From Tethya wilhelma (taxonomy: Eukaryota > Porifera > Demospongiae > Tethyida > Tethyidae), in contig CAXIPT010000002.1 of assembly GCA_964030475.1 (NCBI GenBank), positions 16,676,749-16,740,748 of the forward strand: 64,000 nucleotides of DNA, in the 5' to 3' direction. How positions within the stretch are numbered: position 1 is the stretch's first letter; each line of letters begins with the position of its first letter. This document shows, one piece after another, positions 27,893-41,448 of the stretch. A model generated the notes under the pieces. The model searched no databases. It had not been told where the DNA came from and worked only from the letters and a program-made list of their open reading frames with translations. The translations under genes were made by a program, and so were the position numbers.

Positions 27893-29999
27893 ATGAATAT
27901 ATTGACTGCTCTGCAGAGAAGACAGTTCTGTCAGGAAGAGCACTGGAATCACAAGCTACTCTACAACTACTGCGAGCAAACTACCCTAAGGAGGCTGGAT
28001 GACAAAGTAAGCTGTTACAGAGAAAGAACCCACACTCAGTTTATATCAAATCAACTTCTGATTCACAGTCCTCATGGCAAGAAGTTGTCAGTGGAAGACA
28101 ATCAACAATGATCATTGCATTCTCTTGCAATGGGTGAGTACTCTATAAGTCCTACTGCAAGCACATCCCCTGTATTAACCATGTGTTGCCTCCTCGTGAC
28201 CAGGGAGTACATGGCAAGTGGACATCTGACACATGAGATTATTGTTCACAGAATGGTTCCCAAGATACACTACATACAGACATTGTCTGGACATGCTCGG
28301 ACACCGTGGTGTTTGACCTTTGACCCTGTCTCTCCCCATATCCTTTACTCTGGATGTCTTGCAGGCACTATACAGAAATGGAATATCCATGTGAGACTGC
28401 CCTAGGCCTGTTGCTAGCCAATTGCAAGACACGTGATGTAACTTTATCTCTATACTGCATTTCCTTACAGACAGGAAAACCTTTTGATGTCAAGTTTGAT
28501 CTTGGTAGACATTCACCGATCAATAACATTGCCTTTCTTCCCTCTGATCCATCCCTCATCCTGGTGGCCTTGGAGTGCTGGCTCTACATGCTCTCTGCCA
28601 GTGACTTCCAGGTGATATGGTCGGCTCGCACAGATACACTTTCAGCTAAAGTCAGGTAGGAGGAATACAGTGTACAGCTTGAACACCAAAATATTTTTTT
28701 CAGTGTAAAATTCAACAGACTTGTATTGCATCACCCAGAAGAAAGTAGAATCCTCACAGCTATAATGAACGTAAGTTTCTTGAAAGATATGCATTTTTAA
28801 AATCTCTATCAGATTTACTTTGTCTCTATAATAGCCTCCACCTGGTGGCAACCCCTATCAACCAAGCTACATCAGGACAGCAATAGCAACGTGAGAATAA
28901 CAAGTAGCTGTAGCATTCAAGGAAATCCTTACTGTACTCCAATGACTGTATTATCGTAGACGTACCACAAGCAGATTGCAGATATTTGGACTGCACAGAA
29001 CCTCTCCTCCAGACTTGGAAGATTGTAAATGATGCATATACAATGATCCATGCACGTGATATGTGAATTCTGTTGAGTGACTCGCACACCAACTTACTGC
29101 ACACACGTATATTCGTATTTCTGTAGCTAGCAGTGGTCTCGTTTGTCTCTCCGCTCGCATCTTTGGGCCTCACTCATGTGTTCTCACCACTGACCATGTC
29201 ATCTGTAGCCGCATTACCGACAGTGGACAGACCATGATCAGTATGTACTCCATTGGACCAAGAAACTTTGGAGCATGTTTATGTTCTATCCCACTAGCAT
29301 CAGGTGTGCTGTTTCTCCATGGTTTCCATACATACATTGTCACATAACTACAACATTATGAGTCACATACAGGTGTATATTTTATTTCTAACTTGTGGTG
29401 TTGCATGTGTTTTTACAGTGCATCCGTGTACCAATGTGGTGAGCCTGGATGTATCACCCTGTGGGACACACCTCCTACTGGGACTCTCCTCCAGAAAAGA
29501 TCTGTTTCACATGAACAGGGTACGTATGGTATATTGTTTGAGCCTTGTGTACAATCAAGGCTAGTATTGTTTTGCCAATGTCTACCTTACTGTCCTGTCC
29601 TTGTGGTTGTTACAGACTGCCTCACGGACAACACTAGCAGTTATTCACGAGATTTGTACAAAAGACACAGAAGACAAGATAACTCTCAAGGTAAAACTCT
29701 CTTTCTCTCGTGGTGTGCTAATGCTAAATTTTGAGATGTCTTGTTCTCCCTTTCAGGAGATCTGCACTGTCCGTAGCAACAGAGGTGACTCCTCCAACAT
29801 AGCCCTGTGGATACCACCAGCTAGTGGTCATGGTGTGTGTTTGTGTGTGGGGACACAAAAAGGCAGCGTTCTGTGTTCTCATTTGAACAATGAAGGACAA
29901 AAGCACAGGTGCAGACAAAACTTGGTCTTTTTATGTGAATTTGTCATTCCAACTATCCCCGATATCCCCATTCCACCAATGCAACTCCGACCTTTATGA
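27893..29999 (+). CDS. AMBRA1: AMBRA1, minimal split WD40 form
   Basis: In vertebrates AMBRA1 is a DDB1-CUL4 substrate receptor that promotes autophagy and degrades D-type cyclins. Eleven exons: 27893-28006, 28069-28133, 28204-28390, 28471-28655, 28704-28770, 28835-28890, 28960-29024, 29127-29303, 29419-29519, 29616-29690, 29757-29999; 1,335 nt, 444 residues. Seen: N-terminal WD region (GHARTPWCLTFDP, YSGCLAGTIQKWNIH, LVLHHPEESRILTAIMNP) and a C-terminal WD region (MYSIGPRNFG, VVSLDVSPCGTHLLLGLSSR) that correspond, by recollection, to the two halves of the human propeller. In human these are separated by several hundred disordered residues; here only about 40-60 lie between them. Exons 7 and 8 are the least certain, with exon 8 placed on phase. 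The stop codon is 124 bp from that of the convergent BOD1-like gene. Confidence 0.85.
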
Positions 30000-30123
30000 C
30001 TCAATTTTTATTTTATATAGCAAATCAAATTTTCATCATTGACAAATTATTGCTGTTTTCACCACATTTTTCTGCTCAAGACTTACCATTGTAACAAAAC
30101 TTAAATGATGTTGCATGGGGGGT

Positions 30124-32212
30124 TTATCTGACAGTTTTTGATCTACTAGTTGTGTCTGTGTTGGCAGGAGATGTTCTCTCTTCCTCCTCATCACAGCTGG
30201 AGTAGCCAGCCTCACTCCCCTCATTGTCACCTTCAAAGTCACTGTCTCCACTGACCATTGTACTCTCACCAGCTTCATCACCTTCCTTCACAGGGCCTCC
30301 TTCATCGTCACTCTTTGCTTCAGCTTCATTTCCCGATGTGTCCAGGTAGCGTCTGTTTGGTTTAACGTGACGGTTGTATCGTGTGATAACTACTGGAGGG
30401 GATTTAGAGGCTCTCTGGGGCAGTCTCTGTGGCTGTTTTGACTTCCTCTTGTTTGGCTTGCTATCCACAAGCTGGTCTGGTGATGGCTCCTTCTCTTTGG
30501 GACTTTCTTGGACAGGAGATTTATGTTCGTTCTCATTTGACTTGGTCTTTCGTTTCTTGCGTCGTACTGGAGCTGGTTCAAGTTCATGACTCTGTTGCAG
30601 TGAACGCTTCCTCGATGATTTTGACTTAGGAGCATTGGGAGCATCCTTTGATTTCCTCCTACCTTTAACACTTGTTGAAGGCCCAGGTGGTTTCTTGTCA
30701 TCTTTGTTCAACTGCTCCTCATCTTCTGAACTGACTGGTGCTTTGGAGTCATCATCTGAACTTGAGCTGATCATTCGAGCTCTCTTTCGACCAGCCGAGT
30801 GAGAGGAGTTCTTGTTACTCTTTGATCGTTTCTTCCCCTTGCGTTTGGGTTCGTTTTCTAATTCATGCTCAGCAACTGCTACCCCATTGGAATGGTCCTC
30901 TTTACCTTGTTCACCTCCTTCTGGTTCTTCATCCTTCTTACTGCCATCTTTTGACTCAGTGAGCGATGCAAGTCTGGCACTCCTCCTTGTGGTTGCTGGT
31001 TGCTTATCACTGCTTGGCTCAGTCTGTTTCTCTTTAGTAATATCTTTCTCTTTCCCTTTAGTTTGTACAGGTTTAGAGCTCTTTGCATCAGTCATGTTTT
31101 TTTGCTCAGTGCTCTGTGGGTCCTTTCTCTCCCCATCCTCTTTCTCCTTGCTGTCACTGGCAATGGTTGCAGTGCTTTCACGTTGTTCTTCCTTTAGATC
31201 TGAAACAGGGTTTTCCTTCACTTCATCTTTCACCTTCTTTGGTTTAACAGCACCCTTTGTTGGTTTGCTAGTAATTTCTTCACTTCCTTTATTACTAGTA
31301 CTCCCCTTTTCATCTTTATCCTTGTCCTTCTGCTTTCCACTCTCCTTTACAACTGGTGGTTTACCACTGCTAACACCTGTTCCTTGTGATGGCTTACTTT
31401 TCACCGGTCCACCAACCCTGGGTTCTTTGGAAGATACCACATCACTTGCTTTGGATTTACTTTTGGGTGTCTTGCCATCACTACTAACGGTGGCTGGCTG
31501 TTCCTTCTTTGAGCTGTTGTTACTCAAATTCAGTCCAGGTATGTCTATCGGTAGACTCCCAAACTCAGTCAGCTTTGGTTTAGGAAGTTCAGATACTAAA
31601 CTGTTGGATTTTATAGATGATGATTGAGCAGCCGTTGGTTGTGTAGTGCCTGTTTCTGATTCTTTACTTTTTGCCTCACGTAACTGGTCCACAATTTCTG
31701 TGATCTTTGGCAGCAGTTCTTTAGATTGGGTCTCTAATACCTTCTCCACAACTGAAGCCAATGGCATGCCAACTTGAATGTCAGGTCTGGAGGAGTGAAT
31801 CAACAATTGACGTTAATCACATTATCAGTAACAAACAAGTATTTTTTAACAGACGTACTATATGGCTATATCTATGGACATACCCTGCAATGACACCAAT
31901 TGCATGATCTTTGAGTTTTCCTCTAACTTGATTCTTCGTAGTAGATTCCCTCCACTTGTAGTTCTGCAGATATCTTCTGGATACTACTTCTATGTGTTCA
32001 CTATACGCTCTGAATGATGGCTGAAACATGAACAAGAAAGGACAAAGAAAAGTGAATCATGACATGTGTTTTCCTGCAATACCATCAAAACTGTCTAATA
32101 CCTCGCCTTCAATCGAGCTCAGACAGGTTTTCCTAAACTGGTCAAATGTTCCATTTGACTTGAGCTTGTTCAGGACGGCATCAACGCCAGGAAGAGGGCC
32201 AAGCTGTTCCAT
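30124..32212 (-). CDS. BOD1/BOD1L1-like protein, Shg1-type domain
   Basis: Exons 32102-32212, 31884-32020 and 30124-31786, total 1,911 nt, 636 residues. The first 100 or so residues match the BOD1/Shg1 pattern: GVDAVLNKLKSNGTFDQFRK, then LQNYKWRESTTKNQVRGKL, then a helix ending near PKITEIVDQL. In animals this domain belongs to BOD1 (chromosome biorientation, PP2A-B56 control) and BOD1L1 (fork protection, SETD1A complex). The remaining 500 residues are low-complexity Lys/Ser/Glu sequence with nuclear-localisation-like clusters (RRKKRKTK), an RRSARLASL patch and a conserved-looking VVITRYNRHVKPNRRY before an acidic tail. The long disordered tail favours a BOD1L1-type nuclear role over short BOD1. 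ATG is the first in the exon. Confidence 0.8.
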
Positions 32213-33215
32213 GATTCAATTTCTCTTCCATAATACTGTACGTAAGGGGTTAAATTTAATTTTGAATTAGGTCGAAAAAGAGTTAAATGTTTAATCATGC
32301 GCCTATTCATGTGACTATGAATATCCTCAGCAGATGTAAACTAAAAGCAAATGGACTTCTCTTGAGCCATGCTTGAGCAGTAAAAAACTCCTGTTGATGG
32401 GAATTATCTGACGAAACGTTTAACATTTCACCCTTCATGAACTTGCTGTGTAAGTCCACTCAATACTGCGCATGTCATTTTTTTGCAGCTCAAATGTGTA
32501 CATGTTTATGTCCCATCATCAGATAGATGACTATTTTGAAAAATTGTTTCAAGGTTTGTGAGCAAATGCAAAGTTGCAGCAAATTGCTACAGTTTGCCTG
32601 ACTTTATAACCACAAGTAGAGAATCTAAGATTTGAAAAATACAAAACTTTATTACCACTAACAGGAGTCAATGGGTGATGTTCAAATGTACTTCTTTATC
32701 ATGATCCTATTAAATTATAGCACATACTATGTATCATCTGTATGTACTTGGCTACTTGTCTATAGCATACACAATGTGCCTCTACCATGTTTGTGTGTTC
32801 CCTATCTGATCTATAATGAGTCACAGGACTCTATGTTTATGATTATAGCTGTCTATAGCATTGTGCTGTGGTAGGCAGCTGCCTGCCTGGCTCTGGCATT
32901 CATAATGCATATTTTGGGCGTAAATAATAAATTAATTCTTTGATTTATTGTGTTTGTGTGTTGGTGAAGAGTTCAGTGAGTGATTGTGCTTGTGATTATA
33001 ACCATGTGCATCATTCTATTGTGTAGCTACTTAAATGTGTCAGTTGTACATATTTATATACATTTTACTCTAGGTGTCTACTACAATAGAGTACAAGTTT
33101 AATATGCACACAAACATTATTGATAGTTTCTCTTTGGGTGATTTCCCAGTCACACCCCACCACATACCATGCTTCACAGTGCAATGAATGTCACTCACCA
33201 CTCCCACTCACATTG

Positions 33216-33263
<48 letters not shown>

Positions 33264-33264
33264 G
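32213..33264. other. Intergenic, divergent promoter region
   Basis: Just over 1 kb between two divergently transcribed genes. AT-rich, no supported exon. A 5'-UTR exon of the downstream gene is expected here, because its first coding exon follows a splice acceptor. Confidence 0.5.
33221..33262. repeat. (CT)n microsatellite forming an acceptor tract
   Basis: Runs directly into CCAG at 33261-33264 and so serves as the entire polypyrimidine tract of the first coding exon of the UNC13-like gene. Confidence 0.9.
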
Positions 33265-33272
33265 GTCCAAGC

Positions 33273-33856
33273 ATGAGCTCAGTCAGTGCAAGAAGAAGGA
33301 ACCTACAGGAAGGAGGCCAGTCTCCCCGTGGCCATGCCACCACCTCACCCTCTACTGGTCAGACAGTCCAGCCCAGTCCTCCGAGGGATCGCAAGAGGGA
33401 CCGCTCCAGGTCCAATGTCAGTAACGTGTTACCACCAAGTGAACTCTTCCCCCTAGATGGACTGCTCCAACAGTTGTTGCATCAGGAGGGAAACATGTGG
33501 GTGAAGAATGAGCTGTTGCTCCAGTCGTTGAGACGTGAGTTTGAAGAAGTGTAAACTAGCTGCTCATAAAAGTTTTCATAGAAGATAGCTATATACATGT
33601 TGGTCTTGCTTGTGTTCATAAAAACCTTTTAGTCTGTGAACCTTTTAAAAAGATATCTACAATGTGTCTTTATGTACAGTGCTGAATAATATATTTTTCA
33701 CACTCTCCAGCTGGGTCCAGTCCCAACCAGCAAAGCTCTGAGCTGGAGGTGACTGATGGTGTTTCACTGAAGAGTTTGGTGAGTTCATCTGTTGGCACTC
33801 CTACTCCTGACATTGAAGAAGAACAGCACACTAATGGACTCTACTTCATCACGTGA

Positions 33857-33933
<77 letters not shown>

Positions 33934-33934
33934 N

Positions 33935-33967
<33 letters not shown>

Positions 33968-35893
33968 GGGAGAGACAACAGTCCCTCAAAGATAGAATGC
34001 TATTATGACTCTATACAAAATACATTGTGTGTCAACAAGTGGCACTTTTTTGAACACTCATTCATTTTATTTTCTCTCTAAAACTCTTCACCACACTGAC
34101 AGGTATGGCCGACTTACCAACTCCATACACAAGTACTTCAGAAGACTAGAGTGAGTCATGTGTGTGGTGTGTGCTTTGATTAGCAGTATGTGTGTATTTG
34201 TGTCTATTTATGTACATATCTTTATTGTTTTCATTTTCAACCTCCAGACGGAAACATGCCTGCCTCTATCTCACTGCCCGCAAGGCCAAACACGACAGAC
34301 TACGGGTAAGCTTTGTGTAAATGAACTTTAACCCCACCTAACCATGTTGGTGAACAACAAGCTACCTAATACACAATGCCTAGCATAACACTCTCATGTG
34401 TAGTCATCGTCAATGCATGCATGCTTGTTTGGCATCACATGATGTGTCGAGGTGTGTATTGTTGGTTTAGACTCTGTGAGTGTGTAGTCTCACAGCTGTT
34501 GTATGGTTTTGTGTGAATGTGAATATGTACGTCTACAAGAAATGGTATTGTAGCTTTTGATAATGTACTGAGAGTTTTTTTTTGTTGTGTGTTTTCATGC
34601 CAGCACGTGGAGAGACCTGATCGTAACGGTCAGCCTGATGTGCCTCCCGACGTCACTCAAAGTGCTGTCAGTGCTCTTGTCAACGATAGCGGGAGACAGC
34701 CAGTGAACTTGAGAGATGAGGTGAGTGGACTGTGTCAGGCCTTCTTGTAGCCTCGTCCCCAGGCCTCTCCCTACTCACTTATCAACAAGGGAGGGGCCTG
34801 GGGATGAGACTATTCTCCTTGCACGGATATGTTTTAGTTTTGAAGATTCTTTTGCTGTAATATTTTCTTCTTTCGTGACTGTGCAATGTTGTAAAATGAC
34901 TCCTGTTTGTTGGTTGTTGAAATCTCTCGTAGGATTTGCTCGTCTATCGATGTGCTCTCATGTGTGCCCAGTTCCCGATGCTCAGTGCTCCCGATCCCCC
35001 GGACGGACACTCCCCCTCTCCCCCGCCAGTGGCCCTCCCTCTCAGGTTCCCAACGAGCACCATCGGCTCCCCCGACAGTGTAGACCTCTCTCGCACCGCT
35101 CCTGCCGAGTACCTCAACACCTACGGCCCACAGATCATTGCCAACTCACGCACCAACAGTGGCAGTGCATCACACCAGAACGGACCTGCTCCCAGCAACG
35201 GCCACCCTCCATCGGGCAATGGCCCTTCAAGGGAACAGGCTCAGAGCAGCACTAGACCCAGTCACACAGCATCCACCAGTGGCACTGATATAGTGCCAGC
35301 GGAGTCAGACTCCCCAGAGGTGAAGAGGAAGGTGTTGCAGGTTGATGAGCTAGACGGTGCTGGAGGTGGGGCAGGGAGACCTAACCCCAGTGTACCAATA
35401 CCGATCAGAAGTAGGTACCTTTTATGGGCCTAGTCTATATTGAAAGTTCACATGATTTTGAGAAATAATTGGGGTACCATTGTTATGTACACACTGAGAG
35501 TGTATCTTAAGTGGTTTCAACTCCATTGTTGTTTGTCATTCAATACAAATGGTTGACGTGTGTTCTGAATCTATCGTCCCACAGCTGGGTCAAAGCATAA
35601 AAAGACTCGTACAAGACGTGACTCCAGACTCTCATCCAACGGGGACACAGCTTCTCTGGCAAAACTACCAGCGGTTGATTCTGACGAAGAAGCAGAGATG
35701 GTCCAACTGACGTCAAACAAGATAACAGCCAGTGGAGGGACGGATCCGTTTGGCAGGGAGCATCCTTTCACTCCGATGGTGAATCGAGAGATGCTCTGCT
35801 CTCTGGTCCGACGCTCTTTCGACCAGACAGAGGAACAACAGGCCATGTTTGAGCAGAGCTTGAGGCACGAGTATGGCCGCCGGAGCAAGGGAG

Positions 35894-35936
<43 letters not shown>

Positions 35937-38900
35937 AGTCGTGATACTTTATTTTTTTGTGATTCATTGCTTTAGATTCTGGCTAAAGAACTTGCCGGTC
36001 AGCTACAGATGTTGGACAATAATGCACATCCTTTCTACAAGCCAAGACTCTTTGTGGTAAGCTCCACAAGTTTCACAGATGCTATCCCATGGTTGTAAGT
36101 GTGTGGATATTAATGGGGGATGTTTCTTTCATTAGACTCGTAATGGCTATGACCTCTGGTTGCAAGCAGAGAAGCAGAGGGTGCGAAGCCTCATAGAGAA
36201 GTTCTGGCACTATTCCCTCCCTCGTCCTCAACTGTGGAGGCACTACAACCCAACAGACTACCACAGAGCCTACATCATCCTGCTCCAGAAGATAATCTGG
36301 TTAGTGGATTGATTGTGTGTTTATTTTAGGCAGTGTGTATGTTGCAACAATTCATTGTGTCATCACTGGGTTCAGTATAGATACAGTAAACAGCTCGAAG
36401 TTTATGATATTTCTATTTTCTTTCTCGTCCTAGCTGTGAAAGCAGAACGGAGCGCAAGGAGCCTGCCCATGCTGGTCGGACGCCCTCTGCCCCCCTCTCT
36501 CCCACGGCACAGAGACTCCTCACTGAGTTTGGATACAGATATGGAGTGGTACGTTACTGCACTGCATACACGCAACACTCACTTTGATATCTGTGACCAT
36601 TATTGTTTCAACAGGGTGAATTGTATCGACGAATAGTCTACCTAGACTACCTTGCAAGGTATGCTTGTCAATTTTTTTCCTCTTTCAGTTTTCTACCCAT
36701 TACAGTACCTGTACTAATTGTTTGTTTGTTTTTTCCTGCATACCCATCTAGACATTTTGACTACGAAGTGTGGTACATCAAGCACTGCACTGAGGAGCTA
36801 CGTGGTATCCGTGACCTCCTCCCAAGGAGCCGCAACAAGATCACTGCAGTGAGGAAAGAGATGGAGATGCTGAGGTCCACTGTCCATCTCCTCCATGGAC
36901 AGACCGACAACTCTCTCACCAGAATCGACAGGCTCTTTCTCGACTCTGATCCCAGGGAAGGAGTTGGTGAGTGAGCACCACTACCATACTGTGTGTACAT
37001 GTACATGTACCGTATGGTGGGAATTTTCGTGTGGGAAAGTTTTCACGTTTTCATCTTGAATAGAAATTCGCGGGGAAAATTTTCGTGGATTGCATCTCAA
37101 CATTACGTGATGACCTTGTGCCTTACAAATTTCTTGGGGAAAAATTTCACAAAAACTGCCAAACCATGGAATTCACAAAAATTTTCCCCCATGAAAATTT
37201 CCCGCTATACGGTATGTCTTACGTTTAATTATAGACGGTTGGTTTTGAGGTTGAAGAATGTCTCTAGGCTGAAACGAAAGTCTTCTTATGTGTTGCTTTG
37301 CTCAAAATTTCCATTTTACTTCTACTCATATGACTATAACACTGTAGGCTCATAGTATCAGTCCCAATGTTCAATATTGATTCCCCTTCCCCTATTCTGT
37401 GATACGTTCATCTCTGTGTATTATGGCCTCCTTCTCCTCTTAGCCTCACTGATTGAGCTGCTGGCCGAGGTGTTGGATGCTGAACAGTCTCTGTTTGGCA
37501 AGAAGGTGAGGCCAGTTGAGGACTGGTTGAAGAGGTACCTCAAGTCGGGCTTTGTGCTTCGATACGAGAGAAGGAAGGAGATCGCTCACGATGAGACTGT
37601 TCTCACCACAACTGCACAACCTTTTGTGCTCGCACCCACTCTGGTATGCATCACCACTCACCAATGTTTTGTAGACTGCTTTAATATGACTTCAATGTGA
37701 GTGGAGCTCTCATTTTCCCTCCCTCAACAGGTCAATTCCCTGCTGTTGGACACTCGTGATGAGGTCTTCAACTACAGAGACAAATTTCAGCCTGTATTTT
37801 TGAGGCAAGTCTACATACGTATAGAGTGGAGCAGTTCACCTGTATAATTTGTGCAAGTGTACAGTAGCCATTGTTTTATCTTTGCTTGTGTATTTTCACG
37901 TAGATATTTTGATATTGTTCCATTTTCTAAAATGGAGTTCTATCGTCTCCTCTGTGCTGACGCCTGCAGTCTGTGTGCCAGGATGATTCATACTCAGGTG
38001 AGTCTGGACCAACTGCCGAAGTACCAACTTCTAATGCTTCAAGTTTTTCTTTTTTTTTTTCTTTTTTTTTTTTATTTTAATCTAGGAGTCTCGGAAGTCG
38101 ATCAGTCTTGAGATGGTGGGCCTCATGTATCGGTTGAATGAGAGAGATGTGGAGTGGCAGAGTGTTGTGCCTCCTGAGTTAGTCTATGCATGTGATGTTC
38201 TTGTAGTAGTTTACTCCTAGACACTCACCATTTTATTATGTGTGTGTGTGTGTGTGCGTGTGTGTGGCAAAAAAAAAAATTTAATTGTTGATTTTGATGC
38301 ACCTGTGTAGGCTTCAGTTGTGGCGTCAGCACTTTGTCAATCTGGCTCTGATATGGATGGATGTGTTGGGGAAACAGATCAACCAGTGGGTCATCTCTTC
38401 AGTTGCCAGAGACCAGGTAATGGTGGTAACCTTGATGTATACTCAAACTTGCATTGCATGCAACCTAATGCATGCACATGTACACACACACACACACACA
38501 CACACACATGCACACACACACACTCACAGTGGAGTCTTCTGGCCTTTAAAGCTCGTCATGAGTACATTTCTGAAAACCCTACCATACCAATGAAAACTTC
38601 AAGTGCTCGTTTCAACATTTCTTCTGGAATACACCCTCAGATTGTCTCAAGCATTCGCCCTTCTCCTTTCCCCTCTCCGATCTACAGCGGCCATGAGCTG
38701 GGTCTCTCTCCAACCCCAGCTCTCTCCAGTGTCCGTGCATCTGGTGGTGCTTTCACTCCCTACAAGAAGACAGTCCTCAAACGAGTGGTTGTCTCTCCTC
38801 TCTCTGTAAGTAATGTCTCCTCAAAGATCTTACATATATTTGTCATCTTCTACCGTTGCAGTTTTGTTGTAGTTCCCACTATAGTACCACTCTTTAGACT

Positions 38901-41404
38901 TAGTGGAATAGTCTTGTGGTGTTATTTGGTACTCCTGTGATTTGGTGTGTGTGTGTGTGTGTGTGTAGGAAACCAGTGGAGCAGTGACCTCTGACCTTGG
39001 CAGTAGCTCATCAGGTGATGTAAGCGGGGGGAGCACCTCAATCGCAGGGGAATTCCCCACAGGTCTCGGAAATGGGTTTGGCAGCAAGAATGGGGTCCCT
39101 GTGTTGAATTTCAGCCAGGCCCAGCGAAGAGTTCCAGAGAGCAGTTCCAGTGATGAACTGGGATTCAGTAACAGCACCATCCAGCCTGCTCGGCAAATAG
39201 AGGTATGTGGGTAGAACAATCTTTAGTACAAACGTGTGAGTTACACATTTTCATTTCATACTCATACCATTGTAGGTGTCAGCCTCGATATATTCAGGCT
39301 ACGAGCACCACAGTCTCAGTCCTAGCCCGGCCTCTCTTGACAGTCCCATCTCTCCCCTCTCCCCTTCCCAAGACCACCAGTCACCGCAGGGAACACAGGA
39401 CCACACGGCTGGAGTCAATACTCCAACGACCAACGACAGTGAAACAGGTACTCCAGTCACCGAAGGTCCCACTACGGGTGGGCCTGCTCCTCCTCAGAGT
39501 GGAGAGGCTCAATCACAAGATCCTCAAGATCCTCGAGAAACACTGCAAGACAGTCAAACTGTTAAAGAGAAGAAAGTCACCGTGATGTCTCCGGCACCTC
39601 AGTCCATTCCTGATAGTGATTACGGTCCTATTGATGTCAACGTGGAGATTGTTGGACCGGCCGAGTTTGCCAATCGTGACGTGAGACACCAGGACCGCCA
39701 CCACCTCCACCATCAGAGACCCTTGAGGTCCGAGCGCCACCAGCTTGAGACAAGCAGCAGTGAGTATCATCGCAGTGTCTCCATCGATTCCATTGATCCC
39801 AAAGTAAATTCTCCGGTGAAAAAGTTTGGCAATTTGCTAGAGAACTGTAGTGATCAAGGCTCTGATGTGAGTGCTCCCAAGCCAAGGGTCGTGGAAGGTT
39901 CCAGAGCTAATCAGCAAGTGTGGAATGATTTTGAACACAGCACAAGTAAGATGATTACACGTAAACTTACAAAAAGATTACATGTATATGTAAACTTGCT
40001 CAACTACGTACATCCTGTGTCTGTTTTTATTGTCTCCTTCGACCTCTCCAGCTACTGGTGAGTTTCACATACCTCCAGCCTCTGTCTCGACTGTCCCTGA
40101 GCTTGCTGAGTGGGCAAAGGAGCACCCTCGTCAAAGCACCACCTTCTTGGCCAGCTCCACAGGCTCTACTGACTCCACAGACCATGCTGACTCTCAAGAC
40201 ACACTCAAGCAGACTGGCTCTAATTCCATCGAGGTTCGTAGCTCAAGTGACGATGATGGTATCCCTTCTGTGGCTTCCACTCAAGACTTGGATCCGTCCG
40301 AGCTCCTGAGGACCTTCCTGTTCCCCGTGTCCAACTCCCCCGTGGACATTGTCACCATGCTGAGCAGGCTGGCCGAGTTCACTGGCCTCCTTCTTGAAGT
40401 CCTCTCTCCGAAGCTGAAGGGCACCACTCATAGGCTGGATAGGAAGGTAAGAGTGAGATATACTGTGGATGTGTGAGAATGAATTGTAGATCACGAGAGT
40501 TTTCATTTCAGTCTGGTGCCGAGGAGTATCCCTCTGAAGTGGCCAACGCCAGAGAGCATGCCTTGCAACAGCAGAAGTTTGCTGACAACATGCGCAAAGA
40601 GTTCCTGAAGAAACTGCACAAAGTAAGAGAAGTGTTGTTACTGTGACAGAACCACTCCTCTCTGTATATACACATGTAGAGTGAAGGAGGTTTGAGGCTC
40701 ACAAGTCAATAACTTATGCCTTGTATCTACATGTACATTGTTCAAGGTCACATTTGCCTCTATGTACAGGTTTTGATCAATGCGTTCAGGCTGTATGCTG
40801 ACAACCTTATGTGCATGGACCTGTGCTGTTGGCCCAATGAAGAAGCCTCCAGGCTGCTTGGAGATGAGGTAAGAGATCTCTCACTCCTTCACTGGTCAAT
40901 CAACACCGTGATTGATGTACTGTACATCTTGTCATGACTTTATCTTGTCTCAACAGAAAATACAGAATTTGAACCGACGGAAGGAGGTGGGTGAGATATG
41001 GGGCTGCAGGCACATGGTGGAAGAGAGGCATGGTGAGTGGGGCAGGCCGTGGTGTGTGGTAGGGGGGGGCTGAGTGTTTTTACTGCTTTTAACAATAGTA
41101 TCGCCCCTCCTTCCCTTCCCTGCTTTGGCCCCTGGGGGGTCTGGGAAACATTTTATATAGGCAGTGATCAGACTCAGACAATCGTTATAGGATACATCAT
41201 TACACATTAGCACACAATATTCTCATAAATTATTTGATGCATGGTTATAACCTAATTCAGGTTTTCATCCTCATGGAATGCCGTGTCAGAAGAGACAGAC
41301 CACTAGAGAGTTTGATGCCATCACAAGAGATGTAAGCTACAGTATGGTGTTGCAGATCATCTCACTAACTGATTGTGATTTTGTCGTGCACGCACACACA
41401 CACA

Positions 41405-41448
<44 letters not shown>

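Noticed and set aside
30812..31627. 271-residue plus-strand frame, hydrophobic-looking
   Set aside because: Shadow of the Lys/Ser-rich coding exon of the BOD1-like gene on the other strand; no splice or domain support.
34725..34810. Peptide CSLVPRPLPTHLSTREG-like coding segment
   Set aside because: It comes from a palindromic repeat just inside an intron, a known kind of false peptide; the exon ends at 34720.
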